In this document: positions 1 through 7,865 of the stretch, piece by piece
Layout of the letters: each line of letters starts with the position of its first letter
Numbering within the stretch: position 1 is the stretch's first letter
DNA from: JAKOWB01 sp038363005
GTDB taxonomy: Bacteria; Pseudomonadota; Alphaproteobacteria; Kiloniellales; JACOMY01
Assembly (NCBI GenBank): GCA_038363005.1
Contig: JBBQBI010000017.1
Coordinates: 37,900-101,899 of the forward strand
Direction of reading: 5' to 3'
Length of the DNA: 64,000 nt
Position numbers and translations under genes: made by a program
Notes under the pieces: model-generated
Database searches by the model: none
Seen by the model: only the letters and a program-made list of their open reading frames with translations
Told to the model about the DNA's origin: nothing

Positions 1-370
1 CAAAACTGTCTGAAAGTTGGGTCATTTTAATACTGGCTTCTTCGCTCTTACTTATTATATTTTCCAGAGACCTTCGCACTTTATCTGGCAATTCCTCAGA
101 AAGCGCTTGTTGTGCGATAGTTAAAATCGAGGCCTTTTCTCCGTAGACTTGCCAACTAATAGAATTGATCGCACTTTCTAGATAGTCTATTTGTTTATCA
201 AGATCACTCGCTGTTGTCTGTATGACAATCTTAGTTTTAGCAGCTGCTAGCTCTTGATCTCTGAATATATTGTAGATGTCTCTAATTTCGAAGATCACCA
301 AGGCGAAGCACACCCCAGCGATAACTATCGATAGCTTTACAGACAGCCCCTTAGCCCGCGCGAATGGCAT
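1..370 (-). CDS. Unknown membrane-anchored protein, N-terminal part, runs off left edge
   Basis: The minus strand is open from the window edge to an ATG at 370, at least 123 codons, with an in-frame TAG 39 bases upstream of that ATG. A GGAGAGGG Shine-Dalgarno lies about five bases before the start. The protein begins with a short basic stretch (MPFARAKG), then one hydrophobic segment at about residues 12-27, then a polar region rich in Glu, Lys, Gln and Ser with helical, coiled-coil-like character. This layout suits a bitopic inner-membrane sensor or receptor whose output domain lies outside the window, but no family can be named. The DNA is about 35-45% G+C against roughly two thirds elsewhere, which suggests acquired DNA. 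Confidence 0.6.
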   Translation of the reverse strand, partial: MPFARAKGLSVKLSIVIAGVCFALVIFEIRDIYNIFRDQELAAAKTKIVIQTTASDLDKQIDYLESAINSISWQVYGEKASILTIAQQALSEELPDKVRRSLENIISKSEEASIKMTQLSDSF

Positions 371-475
371 CAGCCCTCTCCGCCAGCATGTTCTTAGTGC
401 ATCATCCTACCGATCTCTGCTGCGAGCAATGAGGTCTCGCCTTTTGGCTGTAGCGCGCAATAGGGAGGGTGCACG

Positions 476-950
476 GCAGTACCGGGCCGGCCTTAGGACA
501 CAGCAACCGCGGAACCGCAATCGCGTTGGTGGCGCAGCCGTGGTCGGCCACATGGTGGGCCTGATGAGTGCAATGGTCGCCTGGGGCGCTGGCAAGGTGC
601 CGATTGGCCGTCCGGCGGCAGGTAAGACTGGCATCAGCAGGATTACCGCGACGCTTGGTTCGTCGACTTCACCGCCAATCTGGTGGTGAGTCCGTGGGTC
701 GGCAGCGACGACGACGCGCCGATAACGAAGGTGACCGGCGTCTCGCTTCCGACCGAGACCTTCCGCCGCGTCGTGGTGGCGGCTGAAAGGCGCTGCTCAG
801 CGTCGGCGGCGGCCGACGACCCCTCCGGTCAGCGGCCCGGACATGGACGTCAGCAGCGAGATCCTGGAGCGCATTGAGCAGGGCGGCGATCCCAGCGCTC
901 AGCCGGTGGCCATGATCCCGCCCAGCGAGGACCCGGCGCAGGATCGCTAG
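476..950 (+). pseudogene. Decayed 3' end of a penicillin-binding protein 1A gene
   Basis: Three successive reading frames together spell the C-terminal end of a class A penicillin-binding protein. Frame one gives VAWGAGK then PAAGKTGIS, containing the KTG box of the transpeptidase. A one-base loss near 639 breaks the frame; frame two resumes with QDYRDAWFVDFTANL and SPWVG, both typical of PBP1A, to about 785. A second shift between 790 and 828 leads to a third frame ending at TAG 948-950. The glycosyltransferase domain and the SxxK and SxN boxes are absent. The left limit is fuzzy; similarity is weak before about 540. It abuts the A+T-rich edge, so an insertion or deletion may have destroyed the gene. 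Confidence 0.75.
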
Positions 951-954
951 GCGG

Positions 955-2211
955 CTAGTCGCCGGCGGCGCGGTGCAGCGCGTCGTGGCGGTTGCCCGGC
1001 CGCACCAGCAGCAGCAGCGACAGCAGGCAGGCCAGCGCGGCGCCGGCGATGGCACCGGTCATCGGTACCGCGGTGTCGTCGTGCAGCTGGCCAACGCCGA
1101 TGCCGACCAGCGCGGCGATGGCCATCTGCAGGAAGCCCATCAGCGAGGAAGCGGCGCCGGCCATGCGCGGATAGTGCCGCAGCGCGCCGGCCAGCGCGTT
1201 CGGCAGCATCAGGCCGCAGCCCACCAGATAGCCGGCGATGGGCGCCACCACGGCGACCACGCCACTGACCTGGAACAGCGCCAGCGCCAGCCCCAGGCCG
1301 CCGAACAGGCAGCTGACCAGGGCGCCCAACGCCAGCGTGCGCTCCTGCCCCAGGCGCTGGCCGAAGCGGCCGGACACCAGCGTGCCGACCATGTAGCCCA
1401 GCACCACGGCGGCGAAGCAGAAGCCGAAGGCGGCCGGCGCCAGGCCGGCGACCTCGATCAGCAGGAACGAGGAGCCGGAGATGAAGGCGAAGATGCCGGA
1501 ATAGGCGAAGGCGACGATCAGCGCGTAGCCCAGGTAGCTGCGGTGTACCAGCAGCGTGCCGAAGTTGCGCAGCATGCGGTGCGGCTGGGTCGCGGTCGGA
1601 TCGGGGTGGCGGTTGGTCTCCGGCAGCAGGAAACCCATGCTCAGCAGCAGCACCACGGCGACGCTGCAGAGTGCCCAGAAGTTGGCGCGCCAGCCGAAGG
1701 CGACCTCCAGCAGCCCGCCGATGATCGGCCCCACCGCCGGGCCCAGCGCCATGGCCGCGGCCATGTAGGACAGCACCTTGGCCGCCCGCTTCGGGCCGAA
1801 GACATCACGCACCACGGCGCGCCCCAGCACCGGCCCGGCGCAGACACCAAGCGACTGCAGGAAGCGGCCGAGGATCAGCATCTCCAGGCTGCTGGCCAGC
1901 GCGCAGACCACTGAGGCGGCGAGGAAGATGACGAAGCCGGCCAGCATGACCCGTCGCCGGCCGAAGCGGTCGCTCAGCGCGCCATAGACCAGCTGGCTGA
2001 CCGCGAAGCCGACCAGGAAGACCGAGAGGGTGAGCTGCGTCGGTGCCACGTCGGCCAGAAAGTAATGGCCGATGGCCGGCAGTGACGGCAGGTAGAGGTC
2101 GGTGGACAGCGGCCCCAGCGCAACAGCGAGCGTCAGCAGCGCGACGACAGTGAAGGATTCCGGGCTGATGCGGGAGCGCAGCGAGGGACGCGGTGCGGGT
2201 CGGTCGGACAT
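955..2211 (-). CDS. Bcr/CflA-type multidrug efflux transporter (MFS)
   Basis: A 418-residue major facilitator protein, predicted to export drugs or other small molecules across the inner membrane by proton antiport. Twelve hydrophobic segments can be followed. The signature loop between helices 2 and 3 reads GALSDRFGRRRV, and the first helix carries STDLYLPSLPAI, typical of the Bcr/CflA drug-resistance branch. The antiporter motif region around GPVLGRAVVRDVFG is present. It is convergent with the PBP1A remnant, whose stop lies five bases away. Family assignment is firm; the substrate cannot be read from the sequence. Confidence 0.9.
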   Translation of the reverse strand: MSDRPAPRPSLRSRISPESFTVVALLTLAVALGPLSTDLYLPSLPAIGHYFLADVAPTQLTLSVFLVGFAVSQLVYGALSDRFGRRRVMLAGFVIFLAASVVCALASSLEMLILGRFLQSLGVCAGPVLGRAVVRDVFGPKRAAKVLSYMAAAMALGPAVGPIIGGLLEVAFGWRANFWALCSVAVVLLLSMGFLLPETNRHPDPTATQPHRMLRNFGTLLVHRSYLGYALIVAFAYSGIFAFISGSSFLLIEVAGLAPAAFGFCFAAVVLGYMVGTLVSGRFGQRLGQERTLALGALVSCLFGGLGLALALFQVSGVVAVVAPIAGYLVGCGLMLPNALAGALRHYPRMAGAASSLMGFLQMAIAALVGIGVGQLHDDTAVPMTGAIAGAALACLLSLLLLVRPGNRHDALHRAAGD

Positions 2212-2336
2212 GCGAGCTCCGCACGGCTGGGGGTGGGTCCGGCGCAGGGGTGGCCGCCGCGCCCTGGGTTATAGTCGATAGGTCCCCGCCACCGGAAGCG
2301 GGGTGCGGCAACCTTGGCGGACGTGGGGGGAAATCC

Positions 2337-2768
2337 ATGAAGCAGCGCGAAGGCGAGGCCTTCATGAGCGCGCCGGTATTCGGCCACAGCCTGAAAGGCT
2401 TCAACGTCAATCTGTTGGTGAAGAACGTGAAGGCGGCGGTGGCCTTCGAAGTCGAGGTGCTGGGCGTCACCCTGGTGCACCAGGACCCCGACTTCGCGGT
2501 GATGAGCCACGACGGCACGGTCTGGATGCTGCATGCCGACCATACCTACGACAAGCATCCGCTCTCGCCGCTGCTGGGCGACGGCGCGCCGCGCGGCCTG
2601 GGCTGCGAGCTCAGGCTCTACGACCTCGACCCCGACGCCTGCGAGGCGCGCGCCCGCCGCCTCGGCTACGAGGTGCTGCAGACCTCCACCGACAAGCCGC
2701 ACGGCCTGCGCGAATGCTACCTCCTGGACCGCGACAATTATCTCTGGGTGCCGGGGAAGAAGATCTGA
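2337..2768 (+). CDS. Glyoxalase/bleomycin-resistance (VOC) family protein
   Basis: A protein of about 143 residues with the vicinal-oxygen-chelate fold pattern: a beta-alpha-beta start (FNVNLLVKNVKAAVAF), a central GCELRLYDLD strand and a C-terminal DRDNYLWVPGK strand of the type that carries the last metal ligand. VOC proteins include lyases, dioxygenases and drug-binding proteins, so the reaction is unknown. I chose the ATG at 2337, preceded by a G-rich Shine-Dalgarno at spacing 6-7. A second ATG at 2364, also with a purine-rich leader, would give a protein nine residues shorter. It is divergent from the efflux transporter and may share its promoter region. Confidence 0.82.
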   Translation: MKQREGEAFMSAPVFGHSLKGFNVNLLVKNVKAAVAFEVEVLGVTLVHQDPDFAVMSHDGTVWMLHADHTYDKHPLSPLLGDGAPRGLGCELRLYDLDPDACEARARRLGYEVLQTSTDKPHGLRECYLLDRDNYLWVPGKKI

Positions 2769-2800
2769 ACGCCGTCTACCCGTGCTCCGCCGTGTCGTCA

Positions 2801-2889
2801 CCCCGGCCGCAGCGCAGCGGAGAGCCGGGGCCCATCGTGACCCGGTCGCCGAATGGATCCCGGATAGGCGCTGACGCGCCTTCCGGGAT
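2801..2889. repeat. Two-hairpin intergenic palindrome
   Basis: Two stem-loops stand side by side in the gap between the VOC gene and moeB. The first pairs CCCCGGC (2801-2807) with GCCGGGG (2824-2830). The second pairs ATCCCGGA (2857-2864) with TCCGGGAT (2882-2889) and has an inner GGCGC/GCGCC stem. The arrangement resembles REP/BIME-like elements scattered in alphaproteobacterial genomes. There is no T tract, so it is not a standard terminator. Confidence 0.6.
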
Positions 2890-2958
2890 GACAGTTGTGA
2901 AGGCGCAGATGGCATCCAACCCCTCGCCCGCGGCCCGCCAACCCCCTATCTTTCCCCC

Positions 2959-3777
2959 ATGCGCGAGCTGACCGACCCTGAAGTCGACCGCTATGCCCGC
3001 CACCTGGTGCTGCCGGAGATCGGCGAGGCCGGGCAGGCGACGCTGCTCGACGCCCGCGTGCTGGTGATCGGCGCCGGCGGGCTGGGCGCGCCGATCCTGA
3101 TGTACCTGGCGGCCGCCGGTGTCGGCACCCTGGGCGTCGTGGACGACGACACCGTGGACGTGACCAACCTGCAGCGCCAGGTGATCCACCGCACCGCCGA
3201 TGTCGGGCGGCCGAAGGTGGAGAGCGCCGCCGACTTCGTGCGGGCGCTCAACCCCGGCGTCGTGGTCGAAGCGCAGCAGGCGCGTTTCACCAGCGACAAC
3301 GCGCTGGACCTGGCCGGCGCCTACGACCTGGTGGTCGACGGCTCGGACAACTTCGCCACCCGCTACCTGGCCAACGACGCCTGCTACCTGGCCGGCAAGA
3401 CCCTGGTATCGGCCGCCATCATGCGCTTCGACGGGCAGCTCTCGACCTTCCGCGCGCATCGCCACGACGGCAGTCCCTGCTATCGCTGCCTCTTCGGGCC
3501 GCAGGGCGAGGACCCCAAGGAATCCTGCGCCGATGTCGGCGTGCTGGGCGCGCTGCCCGGCGTCATGGGCGCGCTGGCCGCCATCGAGACGGTGAAGGAG
3601 ATCCTCGGCATCGGCGAGACCATGGCCGGCCGACTGCTGCTCTATGAGGCGCTCTCCACCACCTTCCGCACGATTCGCGCCAAGCCCGATCCGGCCTGCG
3701 AACTCTGTGGGCCGCAGGCGACGATCAACCGGCTGGACGCCGTGGACTATCGTCCGCGCGCCTGCGCGGCGGAGTAG
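2959..3777 (+). CDS. moeB: Molybdopterin-synthase adenylyltransferase MoeB (ThiF/HesA family)
   Basis: A 272-residue E1-like enzyme that adenylates the C-terminal glycine of a small sulfur-carrier protein, normally MoaD in molybdopterin synthesis. The nucleotide-binding loop GAGGLGAP is at about residues 38-45. The DDDTVDVTNLQRQV segment, the catalytic-Cys region before GVLGALPGVMG, and two CxxC zinc pairs (CYRC near 174, CELC near 247) all match the family. There is no C-terminal rhodanese domain, so it is the short bacterial MoeB form. ThiF, the thiamine-pathway relative, is an alternative, but no moa or thi genes lie nearby to settle it. Confidence 0.9.
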   Translation: MRELTDPEVDRYARHLVLPEIGEAGQATLLDARVLVIGAGGLGAPILMYLAAAGVGTLGVVDDDTVDVTNLQRQVIHRTADVGRPKVESAADFVRALNPGVVVEAQQARFTSDNALDLAGAYDLVVDGSDNFATRYLANDACYLAGKTLVSAAIMRFDGQLSTFRAHRHDGSPCYRCLFGPQGEDPKESCADVGVLGALPGVMGALAAIETVKEILGIGETMAGRLLLYEALSTTFRTIRAKPDPACELCGPQATINRLDAVDYRPRACAAE

Positions 3778-3782
3778 GGCGC

Positions 3783-4214
3783 TTGTCCTGCAGCGTCCGC
3801 GCCGCGACGCCCGGCGATGCCATTGCGCTGGCGCCGCTGGTCGGGCTGCTCGAGGGCCTGGGGCGAGGCCGCGACCTGCGCGCCCGCATCGTCGGCCTGC
3901 CGGCGCAGGGCCACGCGCTGCTGGTGGCCGAGAGCGGCGACGGTCACCTGGTCGGCTGGATCCACGTCTTCGTCGCCTGGCGCCTGACCAGCGAGCCCTT
4001 CGCCGAGATCGGCGGGCTGGCTGTGGCGCCGGACTGGCGGCGCCAGGGCGTCGGCCGTGCTCTGCTGGACGCCGCCGAGGCCTGGGCGCGGCGCCAGGGC
4101 AGCCGGGCGCTACGGGTGCGCGTCAGCGACGCGCGGCACGAGGCGCCGGCCTTCTACCAGGCGGCCGGCTTCCGCGCGCTGAAGGAGCAGACGGTCTTCG
4201 CCAAGCCGGTTTAG
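3783..4214 (+). CDS. GNAT-family N-acetyltransferase
   Basis: A 143-residue single-domain acetyltransferase that would transfer an acetyl group from acetyl-CoA to an amine. The core motif EIGGLAVAPDWRRQGVGRAL contains the RxxGxG/A pyrophosphate loop, and the C-terminal half has the usual HEAPAFYQAAGF strand-helix pair. The start is a TTG five bases after the moeB stop, with GGAG about eight bases upstream; no ATG is available at the right place. The close spacing to moeB suggests cotranscription. The acceptor substrate is unknown. Its stop overlaps the stop of the convergent cupin gene by four bases. Confidence 0.85.
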   Translation: MSCSVRAATPGDAIALAPLVGLLEGLGRGRDLRARIVGLPAQGHALLVAESGDGHLVGWIHVFVAWRLTSEPFAEIGGLAVAPDWRRQGVGRALLDAAEAWARRQGSRALRVRVSDARHEAPAFYQAAGFRALKEQTVFAKPV

Positions 4215-4585
4215 CCGCGCGGCTCGACCGTCATGTAGACCTTGCGCACCGTCTCCTTGATTTCCCAGATGCCGGTGGTCTTGGCCGGGAAGAAAATCGC
4301 GGTGCCGGGGCGGATGTCGATCTTCTCGCCGCTGTCGGCGTGGAAGATGGCGTGGCCCTTGATGAAGGTGCAGGACTCGCTCTGCGTCACCTGGCGGCGC
4401 CAGGTGCCGGGCGTGCATTCCCAAATGCCAGTTTCGGTGCCGTTCGCCGGGTCGAGCTCCAGGTGCTTGCCATAGAGGTGCGCCACCGGGCCGGAGACGT
4501 GCACCTTGATCGGGCCCCAGTCTTCCAGCTCGGCGGTCAGGGCGTCGGCGACCGGCGCGATCTTCGGCTTGGTCATCAAAGTCAT
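4211..4585 (-). CDS. Cupin-domain protein (DUF861 type)
   Basis: A 124-residue single-cupin protein. The double-stranded beta-helix core is recognisable in GIWECTPGTWRRQV, SCTFIKGHAIFHADSGE and IDIRPGTAIFFPAKTTGIWE, the pattern of the small cupins grouped with the (S)-ureidoglycine aminohydrolase cupin domain. Enzymatic or binding role is unknown. I chose the ATG at 4585, which has GGAG seven bases upstream; another ATG lies nine bases inside. It follows the 2-hydroxyacid dehydrogenase by 13 bases on the same strand, so the two are probably one transcript. Confidence 0.82.
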   Translation of the reverse strand: MTLMTKPKIAPVADALTAELEDWGPIKVHVSGPVAHLYGKHLELDPANGTETGIWECTPGTWRRQVTQSESCTFIKGHAIFHADSGEKIDIRPGTAIFFPAKTTGIWEIKETVRKVYMTVEPRG

Positions 4586-4598
4586 GGCTGTCTCCGCT

Positions 4599-5588
4599 TC
4601 AGAGCATTGCCTCGACCACACGGTCGGGCGGGGTGTGGCCGTCGACGAAGGTCTTGATGTTGATGATGACTTTCTCGCCCATGGCAATGCGGCCCTCGAT
4701 GGTGGCCGAGCCCATGTGCGGCAGCAGCACGACGTTGTCGAGCTTCAGCAGCTTGGGATTGACGGCCGGCTCGTGCTCGAAGACGTCGAGGCCGGCGCCG
4801 GCGATCTCGTTGGCCTGCAGCATGCGGGTCAAGGCGTTCTCGTCGATCACCTCGCCGCGGCTGGTGTTGACCAGCACGGCGTGCGGCTGCAGCAGCTTCA
4901 GGCGCCTGGCCGAGAGCAGGTGATAGGTCGCCGGCGTGTGCGGGCAGTTGACCGAGACGATGTCCATGCGGCTCAGCATCTGGTCGAGGCTCTCCCAGTA
5001 GGTCGCCTCCAGCTCCTGCTCCACGTCCTCATGCACGCGCCGCCGGTTGTGATAGTGCACCGACAGACCGAAGCCCTTGGCGCGTCGGGCCAGCGCCTGG
5101 CCGATGCGGCCCATGCCGATGATGCCCAGGCGCTTGCCCCAGATGCGGTGGCCCAGCATCGAGGTCGGCGCCCAGCCGCCCCAGGTGCCGGCGCGCACCA
5201 GGCGCTCGCCCTCGGCCAGGCGGCGCGAGCAGGCCAGCACCAGGGCCATGGTCATGTCGGCGGTGTCCTCGGTCAGGACACCGGGGGTGTTGGTGACGGT
5301 CATGCCGCGCTGGCGCGCGGTCTTCAGGTCGATGTGGTCGACACCGGTGCCGAAGGAGGCGATCAGCCGCAGCTTCGGGCCGGCACCGGCCAGCACGCCC
5401 GCATCGATGCGGTCGGTGACCGTGGGGACCAGGATCTCGGCCTCTTTCGCCGCGGCCACCAGCTCGGCCTGCGACAGCGGCTTGTCCTCCAGGTTCAGGC
5501 GACAGTTGAAGAGCTCCATCATCCGCGTCTCGATGACATCGGGCAGGCGGCGCGTGACGATGACGAGCGGCTTCTGTTTCGGCGGCAT
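4599..5588 (-). CDS. D-isomer 2-hydroxyacid dehydrogenase, likely glyoxylate/hydroxypyruvate reductase
   Basis: A 329-residue NAD(P)-dependent dehydrogenase reducing 2-keto acids such as glyoxylate. It has the split substrate domain at both ends and a central Rossmann domain with LGIIGMGRIGQALARR. The catalytic Arg lies in NTSRGEVIDE, the Glu in GLDVFEHEP, and the His in LLPHMGSAT. ASFGTGVDHID is the usual substrate-loop segment. The following NRRR suggests NADPH preference, as in the GyaR/GRHPR group. Gene context (cupin downstream, SH3 protein divergent) does not define a pathway. A second, GhrA-like reductase occurs at 45595-46524. Confidence 0.9.
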   Translation of the reverse strand: MPPKQKPLVIVTRRLPDVIETRMMELFNCRLNLEDKPLSQAELVAAAKEAEILVPTVTDRIDAGVLAGAGPKLRLIASFGTGVDHIDLKTARQRGMTVTNTPGVLTEDTADMTMALVLACSRRLAEGERLVRAGTWGGWAPTSMLGHRIWGKRLGIIGMGRIGQALARRAKGFGLSVHYHNRRRVHEDVEQELEATYWESLDQMLSRMDIVSVNCPHTPATYHLLSARRLKLLQPHAVLVNTSRGEVIDENALTRMLQANEIAGAGLDVFEHEPAVNPKLLKLDNVVLLPHMGSATIEGRIAMGEKVIINIKTFVDGHTPPDRVVEAML

Positions 5589-5755
5589 GTGCGGTCCCCG
5601 GCAAGGGCCCTGGCAAGGATTGTCGATGGGCCCTGCCGTTCCGATAGCAGGCGGCGGACCGGTCCAGCAAGCCCCAGTGGCTCAAGGACGGTCCTGGGGC
5701 GCCCCTGGGACAGCGCGTGGCTTGACGCGGCGCCGCCGGTGGGGAGACTGACGCC

Positions 5756-6313
5756 ATGTCCGCGCTTGCCCGTCTTCTCGGAGTCCTGCTGCTGCTGGGG
5801 CTGCCCGCCGCCGCCCTGTCGGCCTGGGCGGCGACGCCGCCACCAGGCGACATGGCGCAGGCCACCGGCGACGGTGGCGGCGTCACCGGCCTGCCGCTGC
5901 CGCGCTTCGTCAGCCTGCGCGCCGACGAGGTCAACTTGCGCACCGGCCCGGGCATCCGCTATCCCATCGACTGGGTCTACAAGCGCCAGGGCCTGCCGGT
6001 CGAGATTATCGACGAGTTCGAGGCCTGGCGCCGCGTGCGCGACCGCGAGGGCACCTCGGGCTGGGTGCACCAGTCGACGCTGTCGGCCGAGCGCAACGCC
6101 ATCGTGGTCGGCGAGCGCCGCGCGCTGCGCGCCAAGGGCGAGGCCGTCGCCGAGGCCGTCGCCTGGCTGGAGCCCGGTGTGATCGTCAAGCTGGAGCGCT
6201 GCGCCGGCGACTGGTGCGAGGCGACGGCGAAGGACGCCGGGGGCTCGAACTTTCGCGGCTGGCTGCTGCGGGCCGAACTCTGGGGCGTCTATCCCGAGGA
6301 AACCCTGAACTAG
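5756..6313 (+). CDS. Secreted SH3-domain protein
   Basis: A 185-residue exported protein. Residues 1-25 form a signal peptide ending near SAWA. A bacterial SH3-type domain follows at about 50-115, with the hallmark VNLRTGPGIRYPIDWVY and the strand segments GLPVEIIDEFEAWRRV and GTSGWVHQ. A second SH3-like repeat (AVAWLEPGVIVKLERC, then RGWLLRAELWGVYP) fills the C-terminal part. Such proteins act in the periplasm and are thought to bind peptidoglycan or regulate wall enzymes. It is divergent from the 2-hydroxyacid dehydrogenase; the SDR gene follows after a 12-base gap. Confidence 0.88.
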   Translation: MSALARLLGVLLLLGLPAAALSAWAATPPPGDMAQATGDGGGVTGLPLPRFVSLRADEVNLRTGPGIRYPIDWVYKRQGLPVEIIDEFEAWRRVRDREGTSGWVHQSTLSAERNAIVVGERRALRAKGEAVAEAVAWLEPGVIVKLERCAGDWCEATAKDAGGSNFRGWLLRAELWGVYPEETLN

Positions 6314-6325
6314 GGAGTGCGGCGC

Positions 6326-7123
6326 ATGGCGACAAGCGGACAGGGCGGGGTCAAGGGGCGGGTGGCCCTGGTCACCGGCGCCGGAAGCGCCCAGGGCATC
6401 GGCTTCGCCAGCGCGGCGATCCTGGCGGCGCAGGGCGCCAAGGTCGCCATCACCTCGACCACCGAACGCATCTTCGAGCGGCGGCGCGAACTGCCGGCCG
6501 ACAGCTTCGCCTTCCCCGCCGACCTGACCGATCCCGACCAGGTCGCGGCGCTGGTCGGCGAGGTGGAGCAGGCGTTGGGCCCCATCGACATCCTGGTGAA
6601 CAACGCCGGCATGGTGCAGACCGGCCGCGACGAGGTCACTAGCGGTCCCTTCGTCGAGCTGGGCGACGCGCAGTGGCTGCGCGGGCTGGAGATGAACCTG
6701 ATGACCGCGGTGCGCCTGACCCGGCGGCTGCTGCCCGGCATGATGGCGCGGCGCTATGGCCGCGTGGTGCATGTCTCCTCGGTTACCGGCCCGCTGGTCA
6801 GCAACCCGCACAGCAGCATCTACAGCGCCGCCAAGGCAGCCATGACCGGCATGACCCGCTCGCTCGCCATCGAGGTGGCGCGCCACGGCGTCACGGTGAA
6901 CTGCCTTGGCCCCGGCTGGATCGCCACCGCCTCGCAGTCGCCCGAGGAAGCCATCGCCGGCCAGCACACGCCGGCCGGGCGCAGCGGCACGCCGGAGGAG
7001 ATGGGCGCCGTCGTCGCCTTCCTGGCCAGCGCCGAGGCGAGCTACGTCACCGGCCAGCTGATCGTCGCCGACGGCGGCAACGCGCTGCAGGAGTACAAGG
7101 GCCCGGAGGCGGGCTACTACTGA
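6326..7123 (+). CDS. Short-chain dehydrogenase/reductase (SDR)
   Basis: A 265-residue classical SDR, an NAD(P)-dependent oxidoreductase of alcohols or ketones. The cofactor loop reads TGAGSAQGIGFA, followed by NNAG, the catalytic Ser in VSSVTG, and the YxxxK pair in YSAAKAA. The PGW segment and the C-terminal VTGQLIVADGG are also typical. I chose the ATG at 6326, with GGAG nine bases upstream; a GTG at 6317 sits too close to that site. The stop overlaps the next ATG as TGATG, implying translational coupling. The substrate is unknown; FabG-like 3-oxoacyl reductase is one possibility. Confidence 0.88.
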   Translation: MATSGQGGVKGRVALVTGAGSAQGIGFASAAILAAQGAKVAITSTTERIFERRRELPADSFAFPADLTDPDQVAALVGEVEQALGPIDILVNNAGMVQTGRDEVTSGPFVELGDAQWLRGLEMNLMTAVRLTRRLLPGMMARRYGRVVHVSSVTGPLVSNPHSSIYSAAKAAMTGMTRSLAIEVARHGVTVNCLGPGWIATASQSPEEAIAGQHTPAGRSGTPEEMGAVVAFLASAEASYVTGQLIVADGGNALQEYKGPEAGYY

Positions 7124-7788
7124 TGCCGTCGACGCCGTCGCTCGAGCAGACGGCGCTGAACAACGCCCTGTGGTGTGACAGCGTGCTGCGGGCCCAGGGC
7201 CGGGCCGGCGCCTTCGCGCCCACCCTCTGGCACAGCCCCGGACCGGTGCCGCCTTACTATCCGCGCGCCGTGACCTTGGCGCCGCTGCTTGACCGGGCAG
7301 CGCAACGGCGGCTTGCCGACCTGCAGCCGGGCGAGGCGGTGAAGGACTCCTTCGCCAGCCTGCCGCTGAGCGGTTTTGACCTGCTCTTCACGGCAAGCTG
7401 GTACTGGCACCCCGCGCAGGCCGGGACCGCCGACGCTGCCACCGTCCAGGACGCGGTCGGTCTGGCTGCCTGGGTCGATGCCTGGGGCGGCGGCGCGGGA
7501 GTCTTCGCGCCGGGCTTGCTGGCCGACAGCAGCGTCACGCTGCTGTGCTGGCCGGCCGAAGGCGCGATCCAGGCGGGCTGTGCGCTGAACGCCGGCGCCG
7601 ATGTCGTGGGGTTGAGCAATCTCTTCGGCCAGGACGCGGCGGCCCTCGCCGCCATCATCCAGGCCGCCATCGGCGCGGCCGCGGGGACGCCGCTGCTGGC
7701 CTATGAAGCCATCGGCGCGGAGAGCACGGCGCTGCTGGCGGCTGGCTTCCATCCCCTGGCGCCGCTGCGTGTCCTGGTACGGCGGTAG
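7123..7788 (+). CDS. Conserved hypothetical protein, possibly GNAT-like
   Basis: A 221-residue protein I cannot assign with certainty. It starts at an ATG that overlaps the SDR stop (TGATG), so the two are translationally coupled. The first half holds an acidic/aromatic region (SFASLPLSGFDLLFTASWYW). The C-terminal half has GAQ-like segments, ending with VVGLSNLFGQDAAALAAI, then a strand-helix pair TPLLAYEAIG and LLAAGFHPLAPLRVLVRR. That ending resembles the last beta-alpha-beta element of acetyltransferases, where a substrate-side strand follows a coenzyme A helix, but no RxxGxG loop is visible. A role connected with the SDR substrate is a guess from coupling alone. Confidence 0.75.
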   Translation: MPSTPSLEQTALNNALWCDSVLRAQGRAGAFAPTLWHSPGPVPPYYPRAVTLAPLLDRAAQRRLADLQPGEAVKDSFASLPLSGFDLLFTASWYWHPAQAGTADAATVQDAVGLAAWVDAWGGGAGVFAPGLLADSSVTLLCWPAEGAIQAGCALNAGADVVGLSNLFGQDAAALAAIIQAAIGAAAGTPLLAYEAIGAESTALLAAGFHPLAPLRVLVRR

Positions 7789-7865
7789 CGGACCGGCAGC
7801 AACTGCCCAGCAGCCGTGACCGCCAAGGGCTGTCGCGCGGTCGCGGCAAGCGGCATGATCGCGGC

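Noticed and set aside
371..475. Additional gene between the A+T-rich edge and the PBP1A remnant
   Set aside because: No frame with a start, ribosome site and sensible composition is present; similarity to PBP1A is too weak here to extend the remnant.
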